A DNA stretch of 64,000 nt from JBEISR01 sp044371425 (GCA_044371425.1 JBILTR010000006.1:138907-202906); one strand, 5' to 3'. Counted from the stretch's first letter, positions 46,746 through 56,546 are shown. Program-made: numbers and translations. Notes: generated by a model from the sequence alone, not told the origin.

Positions 46746-47837
46746 ATGAACGATGCTGCCCCAGCCACCAATTCCGCGCCGCTCCTCCTGCTGGCCTGTT
46801 ACAGCGTGGCGATCAGTGCGGCTGCCTTGTTGGGGGGCTGGTTGCCATCCTTGATTCGCTTCACCCACGTGCGGATGCAGATGATCATCAGCTACGTCGG
46901 TGGATTGATGCTGGGCATCGCGGTCTTTCATCTGCTGCCCCACGCGCTGGTGGAGATAGGTCCTCAGCGGATCGATGAGATCTCCTGGGCGATGATGATC
47001 GGGATGATGGTGATGTTCTTCCTCTTGCGGGCCTTCCATTTCCACCATCATGGCGAAGGGGATTTCGCTGAAGCCTCCCTGGGTGAACCCCACGGGCATG
47101 GGTGTCATGGAGACCATCACCACCACGATGGGCACCAGCATGCAGCGGACCATCGCCACGACGCCAATCCCTCGACTGCCTGCAGCCACCAAGACCAGTG
47201 TGATCTGGGTCGGATCTGCAAGGAGAAAGGTGGGGATGTTGGGGGCGAACAAGCCGATCGGGTGGGCAAGGTGCCATCGGGTAACGGTCAATGGAACTGG
47301 CTGGGAGTGCTGACCGGCCTAGGGTTTCATACCTTGCTGGATGGTGTGGCGCTTGCGGCGGCGGTGGAGTCGGATTTCCACGGGGAGCCGGGGTGGTCGC
47401 TGTGGGGCGTGGGTGTCTTCCTCGCGATCTTGCTCCACAAACCACTGGATGCCATTTCCATCGCTTCGCTGATGCGTTCGGCGGGTTGGTCGGCATCCTC
47501 CAGATTTCTGGTCATCTTCGGTTTCTCGCTGATGATCCCTCTTGGAATCCTGCTGGCAAATCTTGGGTGGATTGGTTCCGGCCAAAAACATGGTTCGATG
47601 GTCGCTTGGGGACTTGGATTCTCCGCCGGAGTTTTTTTCTGCATCGCGCTTTCCGATCTTCTTCCCGAAATGGAGTTCCATTCGCACAACCGCATCCGGC
47701 TGACGATCGCGCTGATTCTTGGAATTGCGACCGCCGTCGGGATCGGGTATCTGGAGCCCAAACATGCGCATGCGCCACGTGAGGCAGGGGAGCTGCATCA
47801 CCACCACGACGAGGATGGCCACCATCACTCGCACTGA
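46746..47837 (+). CDS. ZIP family divalent-metal transporter
   Basis: A 363-residue inner-membrane transporter for zinc or related ions. Helix 4 carries 'LGFHTLLDGVALAAAV' (HxxxD) and helix 5 'LLHKPLDAISIASL' (HKxxD), the metal-path motifs of the family. A long cytoplasmic loop between helices 3 and 4 is very His-rich (GHGCHGDHHHHDGHQHAAD), and the C-terminus is too (HHHHDEDGHHHSH); both probably buffer metal. ATG 46746 follows AGGAG; the frame reaches 46650 upstream. Confidence 0.93.
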   Translation: MNDAAPATNSAPLLLLACYSVAISAAALLGGWLPSLIRFTHVRMQMIISYVGGLMLGIAVFHLLPHALVEIGPQRIDEISWAMMIGMMVMFFLLRAFHFHHHGEGDFAEASLGEPHGHGCHGDHHHHDGHQHAADHRHDANPSTACSHQDQCDLGRICKEKGGDVGGEQADRVGKVPSGNGQWNWLGVLTGLGFHTLLDGVALAAAVESDFHGEPGWSLWGVGVFLAILLHKPLDAISIASLMRSAGWSASSRFLVIFGFSLMIPLGILLANLGWIGSGQKHGSMVAWGLGFSAGVFFCIALSDLLPEMEFHSHNRIRLTIALILGIATAVGIGYLEPKHAHAPREAGELHHHHDEDGHHHSH

Positions 47838-47951
47838 TACCGCGAGGCAGGCTCTTTTGACCTGGCTTGCCGGGGAGAGCTTCGTTCGTTTACACTGACG
47901 TGGCTTACCAACTTCTTTTCCCTGAGGCGGGCATGAGGATGGACAGCGTCC

Positions 47952-49460
47952 ATGCAATCACAGTCTTCCTCCGAGGCGTCGATCGATACGGCTGCGCGGC
48001 CAACGTTCGATCGGTATGAACTGGACGGCTTCTACGATGAAGCGGTCGACCCCAACGATCAATTCCGGCCTTCTTCCGCGCTGCTGTTGCAGCGAGTCGA
48101 GGAGTTGCCACCAGGGGAGCTGCTGCGAAGGCAGCAGGCTGCCGAGCAGCTTCTATTCCGGATGGGGATCACCTTCAATGTCTACGGTGATTCCCAAGGT
48201 GCCGAGAAGATCTTTCCATTTGATATCATCCCGCGCACCATCGATGCCCAGGAATGGGAGCGGATCGAGTCGGGGTTGAAGCAGCGCATCAAGGCGCTCA
48301 ATTGCTTCATCCACGATGTCTATCACGATCAGGAGATAGTGCGAGCCGGTGTGGTACCGGCCTTTGTGCTGGAAACATGCAAGGCGATTCGGGAGCCGTG
48401 TCGAGGATTGAATCCGCCGCGAGGCGTCTGGTGCCATATCACCGGGACCGATTTGATCCGAGGCGCCGACGGGACCATCTACGTGCTGGAGGACAACCTC
48501 CGGTGCCCATCGGGGGTCTCTTACGTGCTGCAGAATCGCTTCGTGATGAAACGCAGCTTCCCCTCGCTCTTCGATCTCTCTCACGTCCGACCGGTGGATG
48601 ATTACCCAAGCCGACTTTTTTCGCTCCTTCAGAAAATGGCCCCCTCGGCCATTTCCAATCCAACAGTCGTCGTGCTGACTCCCGGCGTCTTCAACAGCGC
48701 CTACTACGAGCACAGTTTTTTGGCGCAGCAGATGGGGGTCGAGTTGGTGGAGGGACGCGACCTGGTGGTGCGCGATGACACCGTGTTCATGCGAACCACG
48801 CGAGGCTTCCGGAGGGTCGATGTCATCTACCGACGCATCGATGATGATTTTCTCGACCCCAAAGTCTTTCGTTCCGATTCCCTTCTGGGTGTTCCAGGGC
48901 TGATCGACGCCTATCGCAGCGGTCGCGTTGCTCTGGCCAATGCACCTGGAACCGGGGTGGCGGACGACAAGGCGATCTATGCCTTTGTGGAGGCGATGAT
49001 TGAGTTCTATCTTGGAGAGAAGGCCATTCTGCCCAATGTCCCTACCTACCTCTGCTACCGACCGGACGACCTCAAGTATGTCCTCGATCATTTGGATGTG
49101 CTGGTGGTCAAGGCGGTTGGCGAGTCAGGGGGCTATGGAATGCTAGTGGGGCCACAGTCGACTGCCGAGGAACGTCGCGCATTCGCGGAGAAAATCGTCT
49201 CCCATCCCCGCAACTACATCGCGCAGCCAACGATTCAGCTGTCGCGCGTGCCCACGCTGATCGGCGATCATTTCGAAGGCCGCCACGTCGATCTCCGGCC
49301 ATATATCCTCTACGACGGTCAGGAAGTTTTCGTCCTGCCAGGGGGCCTGACACGCGTCGCGCTTCGCAAGGGATCCCTGGTGGTCAATTCGTCTCAAGGG
49401 GGTGGCAGCAAAGACACCTGGGTGATCGCGGCCCCGGTGCGAAAGGGAGCGGGATCATGA
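47952..49460 (+). CDS. Circularly permuted ATP-grasp protein
   Basis: A 502-residue protein of the CP-ATP-grasp family (former DUF404/DUF407), predicted to ligate amino acids or peptides. Markers are 'QRIKALNCFIHDVYHDQEIV', 'DLIRGADGTIYVLEDNLRCPSGVSY', 'VLTPGVFNSAYYEHSFLA', 'ALANAPGTGVADDKAIYAFV', 'LVVKAVGESGGYGMLVGP' and 'HVDLRPYILYDG'. The next gene encodes the alpha-E protein that almost always accompanies it. Together they were predicted by comparative genomics to synthesise a peptide-like product. The transglutaminase and proteasome-like partners seen elsewhere are absent here. Confidence 0.94.
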   Translation: MQSQSSSEASIDTAARPTFDRYELDGFYDEAVDPNDQFRPSSALLLQRVEELPPGELLRRQQAAEQLLFRMGITFNVYGDSQGAEKIFPFDIIPRTIDAQEWERIESGLKQRIKALNCFIHDVYHDQEIVRAGVVPAFVLETCKAIREPCRGLNPPRGVWCHITGTDLIRGADGTIYVLEDNLRCPSGVSYVLQNRFVMKRSFPSLFDLSHVRPVDDYPSRLFSLLQKMAPSAISNPTVVVLTPGVFNSAYYEHSFLAQQMGVELVEGRDLVVRDDTVFMRTTRGFRRVDVIYRRIDDDFLDPKVFRSDSLLGVPGLIDAYRSGRVALANAPGTGVADDKAIYAFVEAMIEFYLGEKAILPNVPTYLCYRPDDLKYVLDHLDVLVVKAVGESGGYGMLVGPQSTAEERRAFAEKIVSHPRNYIAQPTIQLSRVPTLIGDHFEGRHVDLRPYILYDGQEVFVLPGGLTRVALRKGSLVVNSSQGGGSKDTWVIAAPVRKGAGS

Positions 49461-49524
49461 AAATCGTGTTGCCTTCGTTCTCGAAGCTCGGTCTAGATGC
49501 GCCTTCCAAGGGGGGCCTCGGGTC

Positions 49525-50532
49525 ATGCTGAGCCGTGTTGCGGATTCGATCTACTGGATGTGTCGTTACATCGAACGGGCCGAGAATCTGGCTCGCTTCA
49601 TCGAGGTGACGTTTTCGACGCTGCTGGGAACTGCCGCCAATGAAAAGCAAGCGTGGAGCCCCCTGATCAGTACCACGGGTGATCTGCAGTGGTTCCAAAG
49701 CAGATACGGCGAGGCGACCCGGGAACAGGTGGTCTATTTTCTCACGTTCGATCCGGAGTATCCCAATTCGATTCTCTCGTGTGTCACCGCTGCAAGAGAG
49801 AATGGACGCAGCATCCGCGAAGCCCTTCCCACCCAGGTCTGGGAACAGCTCAATCAGTTCTACCAGCGCACCGTGCAACTGTCCCGACAGCCCGAGGCGC
49901 TGTGGCAAAGCCCACTCGATTTCTACCACGAAATCAAACTCTCAAGCCACCTCTTCAAAGGGCTGATGGATGGTTCGATGAGCCATGGAGAGGGATGGCA
50001 TTTTGCAAGGATGGGGCGCTACCTGGAGCAGGCGGACAAGACGACGCGGATGGTCGATGTTCAGTACTATCGCCTGCAACCGATTCGCGACGCCATGGGA
50101 TCACCTGTCGATGACCTCCAGTGGTCCGCGCTGCTGCACAGCCTCAGCGGTCTGGAGATGTATCGGCAGAAGTACCACCAGATCCTACCGGTTCGCGTCG
50201 TCGATTTTTTGATGCTCGATCGCGCCTTCCCCAGCTCGGTGATGCACTGCATCGATCAAGCCAACATCTCGCTGCATGCCATCAGCGGTTGCCCAGTCGA
50301 TTCGTTCTGCAACCTAGCGGAACAGCGGCTGGGTCGGCTTCGAAGCCAGCTGGCATTCATGCGAGTCGACGAAATTCTACAGCAGGGACTGCACGCATTC
50401 ATCGCTGAACTCCAGAACCGGATCAACGCGGTCGATGATGCCATCTTTCAGGATTTCATCGCAATCATTGGCGCTCCCGCCGTCGAAGAAACGCCTCAGA
50501 TGGAAGCGAAGATGCGAGCCGCCAACACCTGA
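49525..50532 (+). CDS. Alpha-E domain protein (DUF403)
   Basis: A 335-residue all-helical protein. It begins 'LSRVADSIYWMCRYIERAENLARFIEV', the signature of the alpha-E family, and continues with the typical 'HEIKLSSHLFKGLMDGSMSHGEGWHFARMGRYLEQADKT'. Conserved acidic residues give the family its name, though the biochemical role is unproven. It starts 64 bases after the ATP-grasp gene and is surely in the same operon. No further partner gene follows. Confidence 0.94.
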   Translation: MLSRVADSIYWMCRYIERAENLARFIEVTFSTLLGTAANEKQAWSPLISTTGDLQWFQSRYGEATREQVVYFLTFDPEYPNSILSCVTAARENGRSIREALPTQVWEQLNQFYQRTVQLSRQPEALWQSPLDFYHEIKLSSHLFKGLMDGSMSHGEGWHFARMGRYLEQADKTTRMVDVQYYRLQPIRDAMGSPVDDLQWSALLHSLSGLEMYRQKYHQILPVRVVDFLMLDRAFPSSVMHCIDQANISLHAISGCPVDSFCNLAEQRLGRLRSQLAFMRVDEILQQGLHAFIAELQNRINAVDDAIFQDFIAIIGAPAVEETPQMEAKMRAANT

Positions 50533-50557
50533 GGTTTGGTCCATCCGGCAATTCCTT

Positions 50558-50694
50558 GGGTCGTATCCGTCCAGCCGACCGGAGTCGGTGGGATGGAGTC
50601 GTAGGGCAAGCGCTACCGATACAAAGCGTGCGATGGAGCTCACGCTCCCCTTGGGATGCAAGGATCTCACCCTCCCCTTGGAAGGGTCGCGAGG
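50558..50694 (+). repeat. Dispersed intergenic repeat, copy B
   Basis: Same element as at 30648-30757, in opposite orientation. It contains GATGGAGTCGTAGGG and, in its distal half, a near-duplicate of its own: GCTCACGCTCCCCTTGG at 50638 and TCTCACCCTCCCCTTGG at 50665. It lies just downstream of the alpha-E gene and before the convergent methyltransferase gene. Confidence 0.85.
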
Positions 50695-50800
50695 AACGAG
50701 CCGGGAGGGTCTTCTCTTTCAGGTCCATCCATTGCGGACCATTCTGCCCGGAGGGACCTGAGGTTGCCTGCGGCCAGATCGCCCCATCGAAGCGACTCGA

Positions 50801-52294
50801 TCAGTAGACCCGAAGCCAAAGACTCTTGAGATACTCCGACTGTGGGCAGTGGCTGGCGACTGGGTGGTCTGGCGGCGCTCCGGTGCGGCTGACGATCTGC
50901 ACGCGCCTGGGAGGTTGCCATACTCCATCGGCATCCCAACCCCCTGCCCTGGCAGCTTTGCTCACCAGATCGTAGAACTCGTCCCAACTCAACAGTCCCG
51001 CGCAGCTGCACGTCAGCATCCAGCCGCCGGTCTTGACCAGCTGGATCGCCAGCCGATTCAAATCGAAATGCTTCTTCGCCCCTTCCTCGTGCTCGTCGCG
51101 ATTGCGAATCAGCTTGGGAGGATCGAGCACGACGATATCGAACTGCTTGCCGGTGCGGAGAAGATCTCGCAGATACGCAAAGGCATCCGACTGAGAGTAG
51201 CGGACGCGCACCTGATTGACATCGGCATTCTTTTTCGCCAGCTGAAGCGGGGCTTCGTCCAGATCGACTCCAATCACCTCGGAAGCCCCCCCCAAGGCCG
51301 CTTGGACGGAAAACCCTCCGGTGTAGCAGCAGAGATCCAGGACGCTGCGTCCGGGGCTGAGTTCCTTCAGTCGCAATCGGTTGTCTCGCTGGTCGCAGAA
51401 GAACCCGGTCTTGTGCCCCGATTCAAACTGGATGCGAAACTTCGCCTCTGCCTCGCGGACCTGGACCCATTTGGGAAGCTCCCCCGAATCGAACGCCGGG
51501 ACATCGTACCCTTCCTGTCGATGAAACAGCGGGCTTGGCTGAACCAACCAGTGGCGGGTGCCAAGGCGTCGCGAAAGACCTTCCATCACGCTTCGGCAGC
51601 GAAGGTACATCGCCATCGAAAAAACCTCGGCGCTCAATACATCGCCGTAACGATCGACGGCCAACCCTGGGAATCCATCGGCTTCCGCATGGATCACGCG
51701 ATAGGCATCCGTCAGCTTGGGCAACCCCAACCACTGGTGGCGCAGTTCCACCGCTTGATCCAAAAGACGATCCCAATAGGCTTCATCGGGCCGCTGGCCC
51801 CACCAGCTGGCAAGACGCACTGGGATCTCAGATCGTTCGTTGTATAGCCCGTAGGCAAAAACCTTCGCTTCCGGTTGCTCCAAATGGCAGACGCGGACCC
51901 AATCGCCCGTCGCCATCGTCCCCTCCACCCGCTCGATCCTCTTGCGAAACACATTCGGCTGCATCGTCGCTCGCCCCAGAAAGACCGTCGCCATCGATTC
52001 GTCCGATGGGCAACCTAAGGGTTGCTGGTCGAGACAAAGGGGGACCGATCGACCTCGAGTGGGCAGGCCGGAGCCCGCGGGCCGTTCGGAGGGCATCGGT
52101 GAATCGGACTGCGGCCTGGATCGATCGAAATCGGAGGCATCCGCATCGCCACCCGATCCAGGTCGACGCGGTCGATCCGCCTGGGGGCCGCGACGATAAG
52201 GGTTTGGTCTATTGGCTGGCGCCCCATACTTGGATGGCCGATAGGGGCCCTGCCCTTTGGGGCCAGGTTTGCGGGGTGGTCGGTCGCCGGACAT
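50801..52294 (-). CDS. Class I SAM-dependent rRNA methyltransferase, RlmI-like
   Basis: A 497-residue protein of the RlmI family, which methylates cytosine in 23S rRNA. The first ~98 residues are a basic, Pro/Arg/Gly-rich disordered tail not found in E. coli RlmI. A PUA domain starts near 101 ('MATVFLGRATMQPNVFRKRI'). The methyltransferase domain has motif I 'VLDLCCYTGGFSVQAAL', 'VIGVDLD', motif IV 'IVVLDPPKL' and the cysteine motif 'TCSCAG'. ATG 52294 has AAGGA eight bases upstream; the longer frame to 52546 lacks one. Confidence 0.93.
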   Translation of the reverse strand: MSGDRPPRKPGPKGQGPYRPSKYGAPANRPNPYRRGPQADRPRRPGSGGDADASDFDRSRPQSDSPMPSERPAGSGLPTRGRSVPLCLDQQPLGCPSDESMATVFLGRATMQPNVFRKRIERVEGTMATGDWVRVCHLEQPEAKVFAYGLYNERSEIPVRLASWWGQRPDEAYWDRLLDQAVELRHQWLGLPKLTDAYRVIHAEADGFPGLAVDRYGDVLSAEVFSMAMYLRCRSVMEGLSRRLGTRHWLVQPSPLFHRQEGYDVPAFDSGELPKWVQVREAEAKFRIQFESGHKTGFFCDQRDNRLRLKELSPGRSVLDLCCYTGGFSVQAALGGASEVIGVDLDEAPLQLAKKNADVNQVRVRYSQSDAFAYLRDLLRTGKQFDIVVLDPPKLIRNRDEHEEGAKKHFDLNRLAIQLVKTGGWMLTCSCAGLLSWDEFYDLVSKAARAGGWDADGVWQPPRRVQIVSRTGAPPDHPVASHCPQSEYLKSLWLRVY

Positions 52295-52335
52295 GTGGCG
52301 ATCCTTTATCTGGAAGTGGTGGCCAACAGGAGCGG

Positions 52336-53001
52336 TCAGGAGGAGGCAGCAAAGGGCCTTTGTGTTTGGTTCCGATCGAGTCGCCAGGCGACTGCCGCGC
52401 TGGCGATTGCCTTGACCAGAATCTCGCCAGCCACCAGGCTGAGCAGAACCTTCCAGGGAAAAACTCCCGCGAACGCGATGGCGTTGAAGATCATGCTGTC
52501 CAGCGGGATGCTGAGGGCATTGGAACTGGCCACGCGCATCCACCACGATCGGTGCAGCAGGCGGTGGTAGATCTCGGTGTCAGCCGTTTCGCTCAGCACA
52601 ATCGCCACCAGCGATGCCAGGACGATACGCAGCGGTACCTGAAGGAACAGATTCTGAAGAACCATTCCCACCGCTGCAACCGCGATCATCGCGTACACCC
52701 AGCGTTTGCCTTGATGATGCACCCGATCCCGCAGCGTGAAGGTTGCACCAAAAACCAGCGTCCCGGCTGCCACCATTCCAATTCCTGGAATCGGAAGAAA
52801 AACCGTCGCCAGAAGATTGGCAACCCAAACCGCAATGCAATACAGAACCGATGCAACCACGCGACGCAACAACCCAGGAAAAATCCAGATCCAACCCCAT
52901 GCCACTCCACCAGAATGACCCTGCGCCTCGGGTGTTGCAATGCCAAACTCCCACCGACACAGACAACGCCCGGGCAATCGTCCTGGTTTTTCCTTCGACA
53001 T
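52336..53001 (-). CDS. VUT/YhhQ-family transporter
   Basis: A 221-residue membrane protein with about five helices. 'WVANLLATVFLP', 'GTLVFGATFTLRDRVH', 'LASLVAIVLSETADTEIYHRLL' and 'SNALSIPLDSMIFNAIAF' match the vitamin-uptake-like (VUT) family, whose YhhQ members carry queuosine precursors. The first ~40 residues are hydrophilic and may not be translated; the true start could be a GTG near residue 33. It lies 23 bases after the sulfatase gene and 41 before the methyltransferase, so the three may share a transcript. Confidence 0.85.
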   Translation of the reverse strand: MSKEKPGRLPGRCLCRWEFGIATPEAQGHSGGVAWGWIWIFPGLLRRVVASVLYCIAVWVANLLATVFLPIPGIGMVAAGTLVFGATFTLRDRVHHQGKRWVYAMIAVAAVGMVLQNLFLQVPLRIVLASLVAIVLSETADTEIYHRLLHRSWWMRVASSNALSIPLDSMIFNAIAFAGVFPWKVLLSLVAGEILVKAIASAAVAWRLDRNQTQRPFAASS

Positions 53002-53024
53002 CGACCTGCTTGGCGATCAGGTGA

Positions 53025-54629
53025 TCATTCGGAGGCACTCTTGGGGAATGGCTGGTTTCCGAACGCCTCCTGCGGTGGATCGGCTCGATCATCCACCTGC
53101 GTCCTCAAACCCGCCAGCCGCTCCTTCAGATCCTGGACGACGGCTGCATACTGAGGATCTTCGTAAAAGCTCCTCGTTTCCTCCGGATTGGCCCACCGAT
53201 CAAGCAGTTCCCAGGAATCCCCGTCGGTGTAGTAATGGACCAGCTTGTAGCGTTCGGTGATCACTCCCCGGTGCGGCTGGACTCGATGCGGTGCTGGATA
53301 CTCGTAGTAGTGATAGTAGAGTGCATCGCGCCAGGCGGTGCCCTGCGGATCGGCTAGCAATGGCCGTAGGCTAGTTCCATGCATCGGCTGGGGCGGCTGG
53401 ACACCAGCGGCATCAAGAAACGTCGGGGCAAAATCGATCAGCGAAACGATCCTGTCGGAGTGGGATCCTGGCCGCGTCACTCCAGGCCACCGCACCAGCA
53501 GGGGCGTGCGCGCCGATTCCTCGAAGATCCACCGCTTGTCAAACCAGCCATGCTCGCCGAGAAAAAATCCCTGATCCGACGTGCAGACAACCAAGGTGTT
53601 TTCCGCAAGTCCATGCTGATCCAGATACTCGAGGACCCGTCCGACGCTTTCATCGACCGCTTTGACACATCCCAGATAATCGTGCATGTAGCGCTGGTAG
53701 CGCCACTTGATCAGCTCCTTGCCCTGCAGATTCTTTTCGATGAACGCCTGATTCCTCGACCCATAATACGCATTCCATTCCTCCAGTTCCTTGGGTCGCA
53801 TGCCAGTGGGAGTGCGCAATTTCGCATCCAAATCGGTGAACGTCCGGTCGATCCCCATGTCGTGATCCTTCACGGCTCGCTGACGGCCCTCTAGATCGTC
53901 GAACAGCGTGGGGGGTTCGGCGAACGGTTGATCTCCGTTGAACCCCAGATGGCGGATCGGTGGAGCCCACTCGCGATGGGGAGCCTTGTGCTGCAACATC
54001 AGAAGGAATGGTTTGTCTGGGTCGCGCTTGTCCAGCCACTCGAGGCTCAGATCGGTGATCCGGTCGGTGACATAACCTACCTCGGTCAACTTCTCTCCCA
54101 TCCGATTCATCGGTGGGTTGTAGTAGATCCCTTGGCCGGGAAGAATTTGCCAGTGATCAAAACCGGTCGGTTCCGAGACCAGATGCCATTTTCCGATCAG
54201 TGCCGTCTGGTATCCGGCCTTCTGCAGCAATTTTGGAAACGTCTGCTGCTGACCGTCGAAGCGGCTGTTGGTGTTGTTGAAAAATCCATTCTTGTGCGAG
54301 TACAGTCCCGTCAGCACCGTCGCTCGACTAGGTCCGCAGATCGAGTTGGTGACCATGCAGCGATCGAAGCGCATCCCCTCGCGTGCGATGCGATCCATGT
54401 GAGGCGTTTGGAGTAGCTTTCGAGCCTCTCCGTAGGCGCTGATCGCCTGGCAGGTCAGATCGTCCGAGAAAATGAAGACGATGTTGGGACGCTGCCTCTC
54501 CGCGTCGCCCCCGGAGGACTGGTCGGCCAGAGCCAGCGGGAGGGGAATGGCCAACAGAAGCAACGCCATGGCGAGCAGGCGATGGGCGAACGTGGTTGGC
54601 CGGCAGCAGTCCGGGAGTCGATCGAACAT
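53025..54629 (-). CDS. Secreted sulfatase
   Basis: A 534-residue type-I sulfatase with an N-terminal signal peptide (cut after 'LALA'). The formylglycine site is C98-G-P100-S-R102 followed by 'ATVLTG', and the metal-binding 'FIFSDD' lies at 53-57. Further active-site stretches are 'TALIGKWHL' and 'VVCTSDQGFFLGEHGWFDKRW'. It would need the formylglycine-generating enzyme, not in this window. Planctomycetes use many sulfatases on algal polysaccharides; the substrate is unknown. ATG 54629 has AAGG seven bases upstream. Confidence 0.95.
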   Translation of the reverse strand: MFDRLPDCCRPTTFAHRLLAMALLLLAIPLPLALADQSSGGDAERQRPNIVFIFSDDLTCQAISAYGEARKLLQTPHMDRIAREGMRFDRCMVTNSICGPSRATVLTGLYSHKNGFFNNTNSRFDGQQQTFPKLLQKAGYQTALIGKWHLVSEPTGFDHWQILPGQGIYYNPPMNRMGEKLTEVGYVTDRITDLSLEWLDKRDPDKPFLLMLQHKAPHREWAPPIRHLGFNGDQPFAEPPTLFDDLEGRQRAVKDHDMGIDRTFTDLDAKLRTPTGMRPKELEEWNAYYGSRNQAFIEKNLQGKELIKWRYQRYMHDYLGCVKAVDESVGRVLEYLDQHGLAENTLVVCTSDQGFFLGEHGWFDKRWIFEESARTPLLVRWPGVTRPGSHSDRIVSLIDFAPTFLDAAGVQPPQPMHGTSLRPLLADPQGTAWRDALYYHYYEYPAPHRVQPHRGVITERYKLVHYYTDGDSWELLDRWANPEETRSFYEDPQYAAVVQDLKERLAGLRTQVDDRADPPQEAFGNQPFPKSASE

Positions 54630-55059
54630 CGTGCAACCTTTTTCAAATCACCTTTTTTCGTGCGAACCGACCCACTGGCTCCATCGACCAGCAACAGGAG
54701 TCTTCACGCCAATTTAGCCTAACAGATTTGCCGGAGCGAATTTGAAGAGGGAGCCTTCGCTGGAGGCTCTCCGATCGTTGCGATCGGACTGTTCGCGTTA
54801 TTCGGCATTCTCCTGTGTCGATTTCGGACTATTCTGACATCGTGGGTGATGGATCGCAGGGTGGCGGACGATGCTCCGGTCGAAGCGGAGTGCATGTCGT
54901 CCGGAGCAAGTTCGCGCTACCCGGAGGGGCCGGTGGGTGGTGCGGGGAACGACGTGACGCGGTTGCCGGTCGCAGGATGAGGCGGGTTGGGGTTCCACGG
55001 GAATCGAGTTGGTTGCAGGCGAGACGGCCGACTCCACTCGAATATGAAAGTCGATAGGG
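54630..55059. other. Divergent intergenic region between sulfatase and argH
   Basis: About 430 bases. A perfect hairpin, TCCGATCG-TTG-CGATCGGA, lies at 54770-54788. A second, imperfect stem (GGGAGCCT with AGGCTCTC) is just upstream of it. The last 230 bases before argH are GC-rich and can fold (CTCCG with CGGAG near 54880), so a structured leader is possible. No known riboswitch was recognised. Confidence 0.5.
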
Positions 55060-56502
55060 ATGGGTGAGAGTCCTTCGCGCAGCGGCGTTTTTGATTCGGG
55101 GACCGACCAGCGTCTGGCGCGCTTCAGTGAAAGCATCAGCCAGGATCACCGGTTGGCCCGCCACGATCTGCGTGGCTCGATCGCCCATGCGCTGATGCTC
55201 GCCCGCCAAGGTATTCTCAACGAAACGGAAGCTGGCCAGATTGTCGCTGCCCTGGAGGAGATCGGCGGAAGGATCGAACGGGGGGAACTGCAGCACCGGA
55301 TCGAACTGGAAGATATCCACATGCATGTGGAGCAGGCGTTGATCGACCAGTTGGGAGATGTGGGACGGAAATTGCACACAGGTAGGTCCCGCAATGACCA
55401 AGTCTCCACCGACCTGCGGCTTTGGACGCGCGATGCGATCGATCGCGTGGTCCGGTTGCTTACTGATCTACAGCGAGCCTTCCTGGATCGATGCCAGATC
55501 GATGAAGGCACGATCCTTCCAGCGTACACCCATTTGCAGCGCGCCCAGCCCGTTTTGGCGGCGCATTATTGGCTGGCCTACATCGAGAAATTGGAGCGGG
55601 ATCGCCAAAGGCTGCTCGACGCGCGAAGGCGGGTCAATCAGTGCCCCTTGGGCGGGGCCGCCGTCGCCGGCACCAGCCTTCCGATCGATCGCCACTGGGT
55701 CGCCAAGGAACTGGGGTTCGAGGGGGTCGCAGCCAACAGCATCGATATCAGCAGCGATCGGGATTTCGCCATCGAATCGACCTTCGCACTGTCGCTGATC
55801 GCGGCGCACTTGAGCGGCTGGGCGGAGGAGTGGATTTTGTGGTCGACCGTCGAATACGGCTTCCTCAAGCTGCCTCATCGATTCTGCACCGGCAGTTCGA
55901 TCATGCCTCAGAAAATCAATCCGGACACCTTGGAGTTGACGCGCGGAAAGTCCGCGCGCGTGATCGGCCATCTCCAGACGCTGCTGGTGCTGATCAAAGG
56001 ACTCCCGTTGGCGTACAACCGAGACCTGCAGGAAGATAAGTTCCCGCTTTTCGATTCCTTCGACACAGTCGAAGCCTGCCTGGAACTGGCGATTCCTATC
56101 GTCCAGCAGTCGACGCTCCAGAAACCTGCGATCCAGGCAAGGCTGGAGCACGGTTATCTGGATGCTACGACGGTCATGGAGAAACTGATCGTCCTGGGAA
56201 TGCCGCAGCGCACCGCGCATCACATCGTGGGCGCTTTGGTGCATGCTGCGATGCAGCGCAACGTTCCGCTTGCGGAACTGACGCCCGAGGCGATTGGTGC
56301 GGTGGATCCAAGATTGAGCGATGCCACTTGGCAGCAGGCGCTCCGCGCGTCGATGGGTGCCGCTGCGGCAGTCCACGCCTACCAAAGCTACGGTTCCAGT
56401 CACCCTCAGCAGGTTGCCCATCAGATCGCCGCCTGGACCGCTCGCCTAGACGCTCGACCCAACGATCCCAATCTCGAAAAACTTGAGCCGATCCAGAACT
56501 GA
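55060..56502 (+). CDS. argH: Argininosuccinate lyase
   Basis: A 480-residue enzyme that splits argininosuccinate into arginine and fumarate, the last step of arginine synthesis. The signature 'GSSIMPQKINPD' starts at G278. 'DIHMHVEQALID', 'LHTGRSRNDQVSTDLRL' and 'PAYTHLQRAQPV' are the other active-site blocks. It belongs to the fumarase/aspartase superfamily and should form a tetramer. The next gene follows after 44 bases. The rest of the arginine pathway is not present. Confidence 0.97.
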   Translation: MGESPSRSGVFDSGTDQRLARFSESISQDHRLARHDLRGSIAHALMLARQGILNETEAGQIVAALEEIGGRIERGELQHRIELEDIHMHVEQALIDQLGDVGRKLHTGRSRNDQVSTDLRLWTRDAIDRVVRLLTDLQRAFLDRCQIDEGTILPAYTHLQRAQPVLAAHYWLAYIEKLERDRQRLLDARRRVNQCPLGGAAVAGTSLPIDRHWVAKELGFEGVAANSIDISSDRDFAIESTFALSLIAAHLSGWAEEWILWSTVEYGFLKLPHRFCTGSSIMPQKINPDTLELTRGKSARVIGHLQTLLVLIKGLPLAYNRDLQEDKFPLFDSFDTVEACLELAIPIVQQSTLQKPAIQARLEHGYLDATTVMEKLIVLGMPQRTAHHIVGALVHAAMQRNVPLAELTPEAIGAVDPRLSDATWQQALRASMGAAAAVHAYQSYGSSHPQQVAHQIAAWTARLDARPNDPNLEKLEPIQN

Positions 56503-56546
56503 ATGCAGCCAGACCCAAGAGATTCTCTGGAGAGATTTTTCTGATC

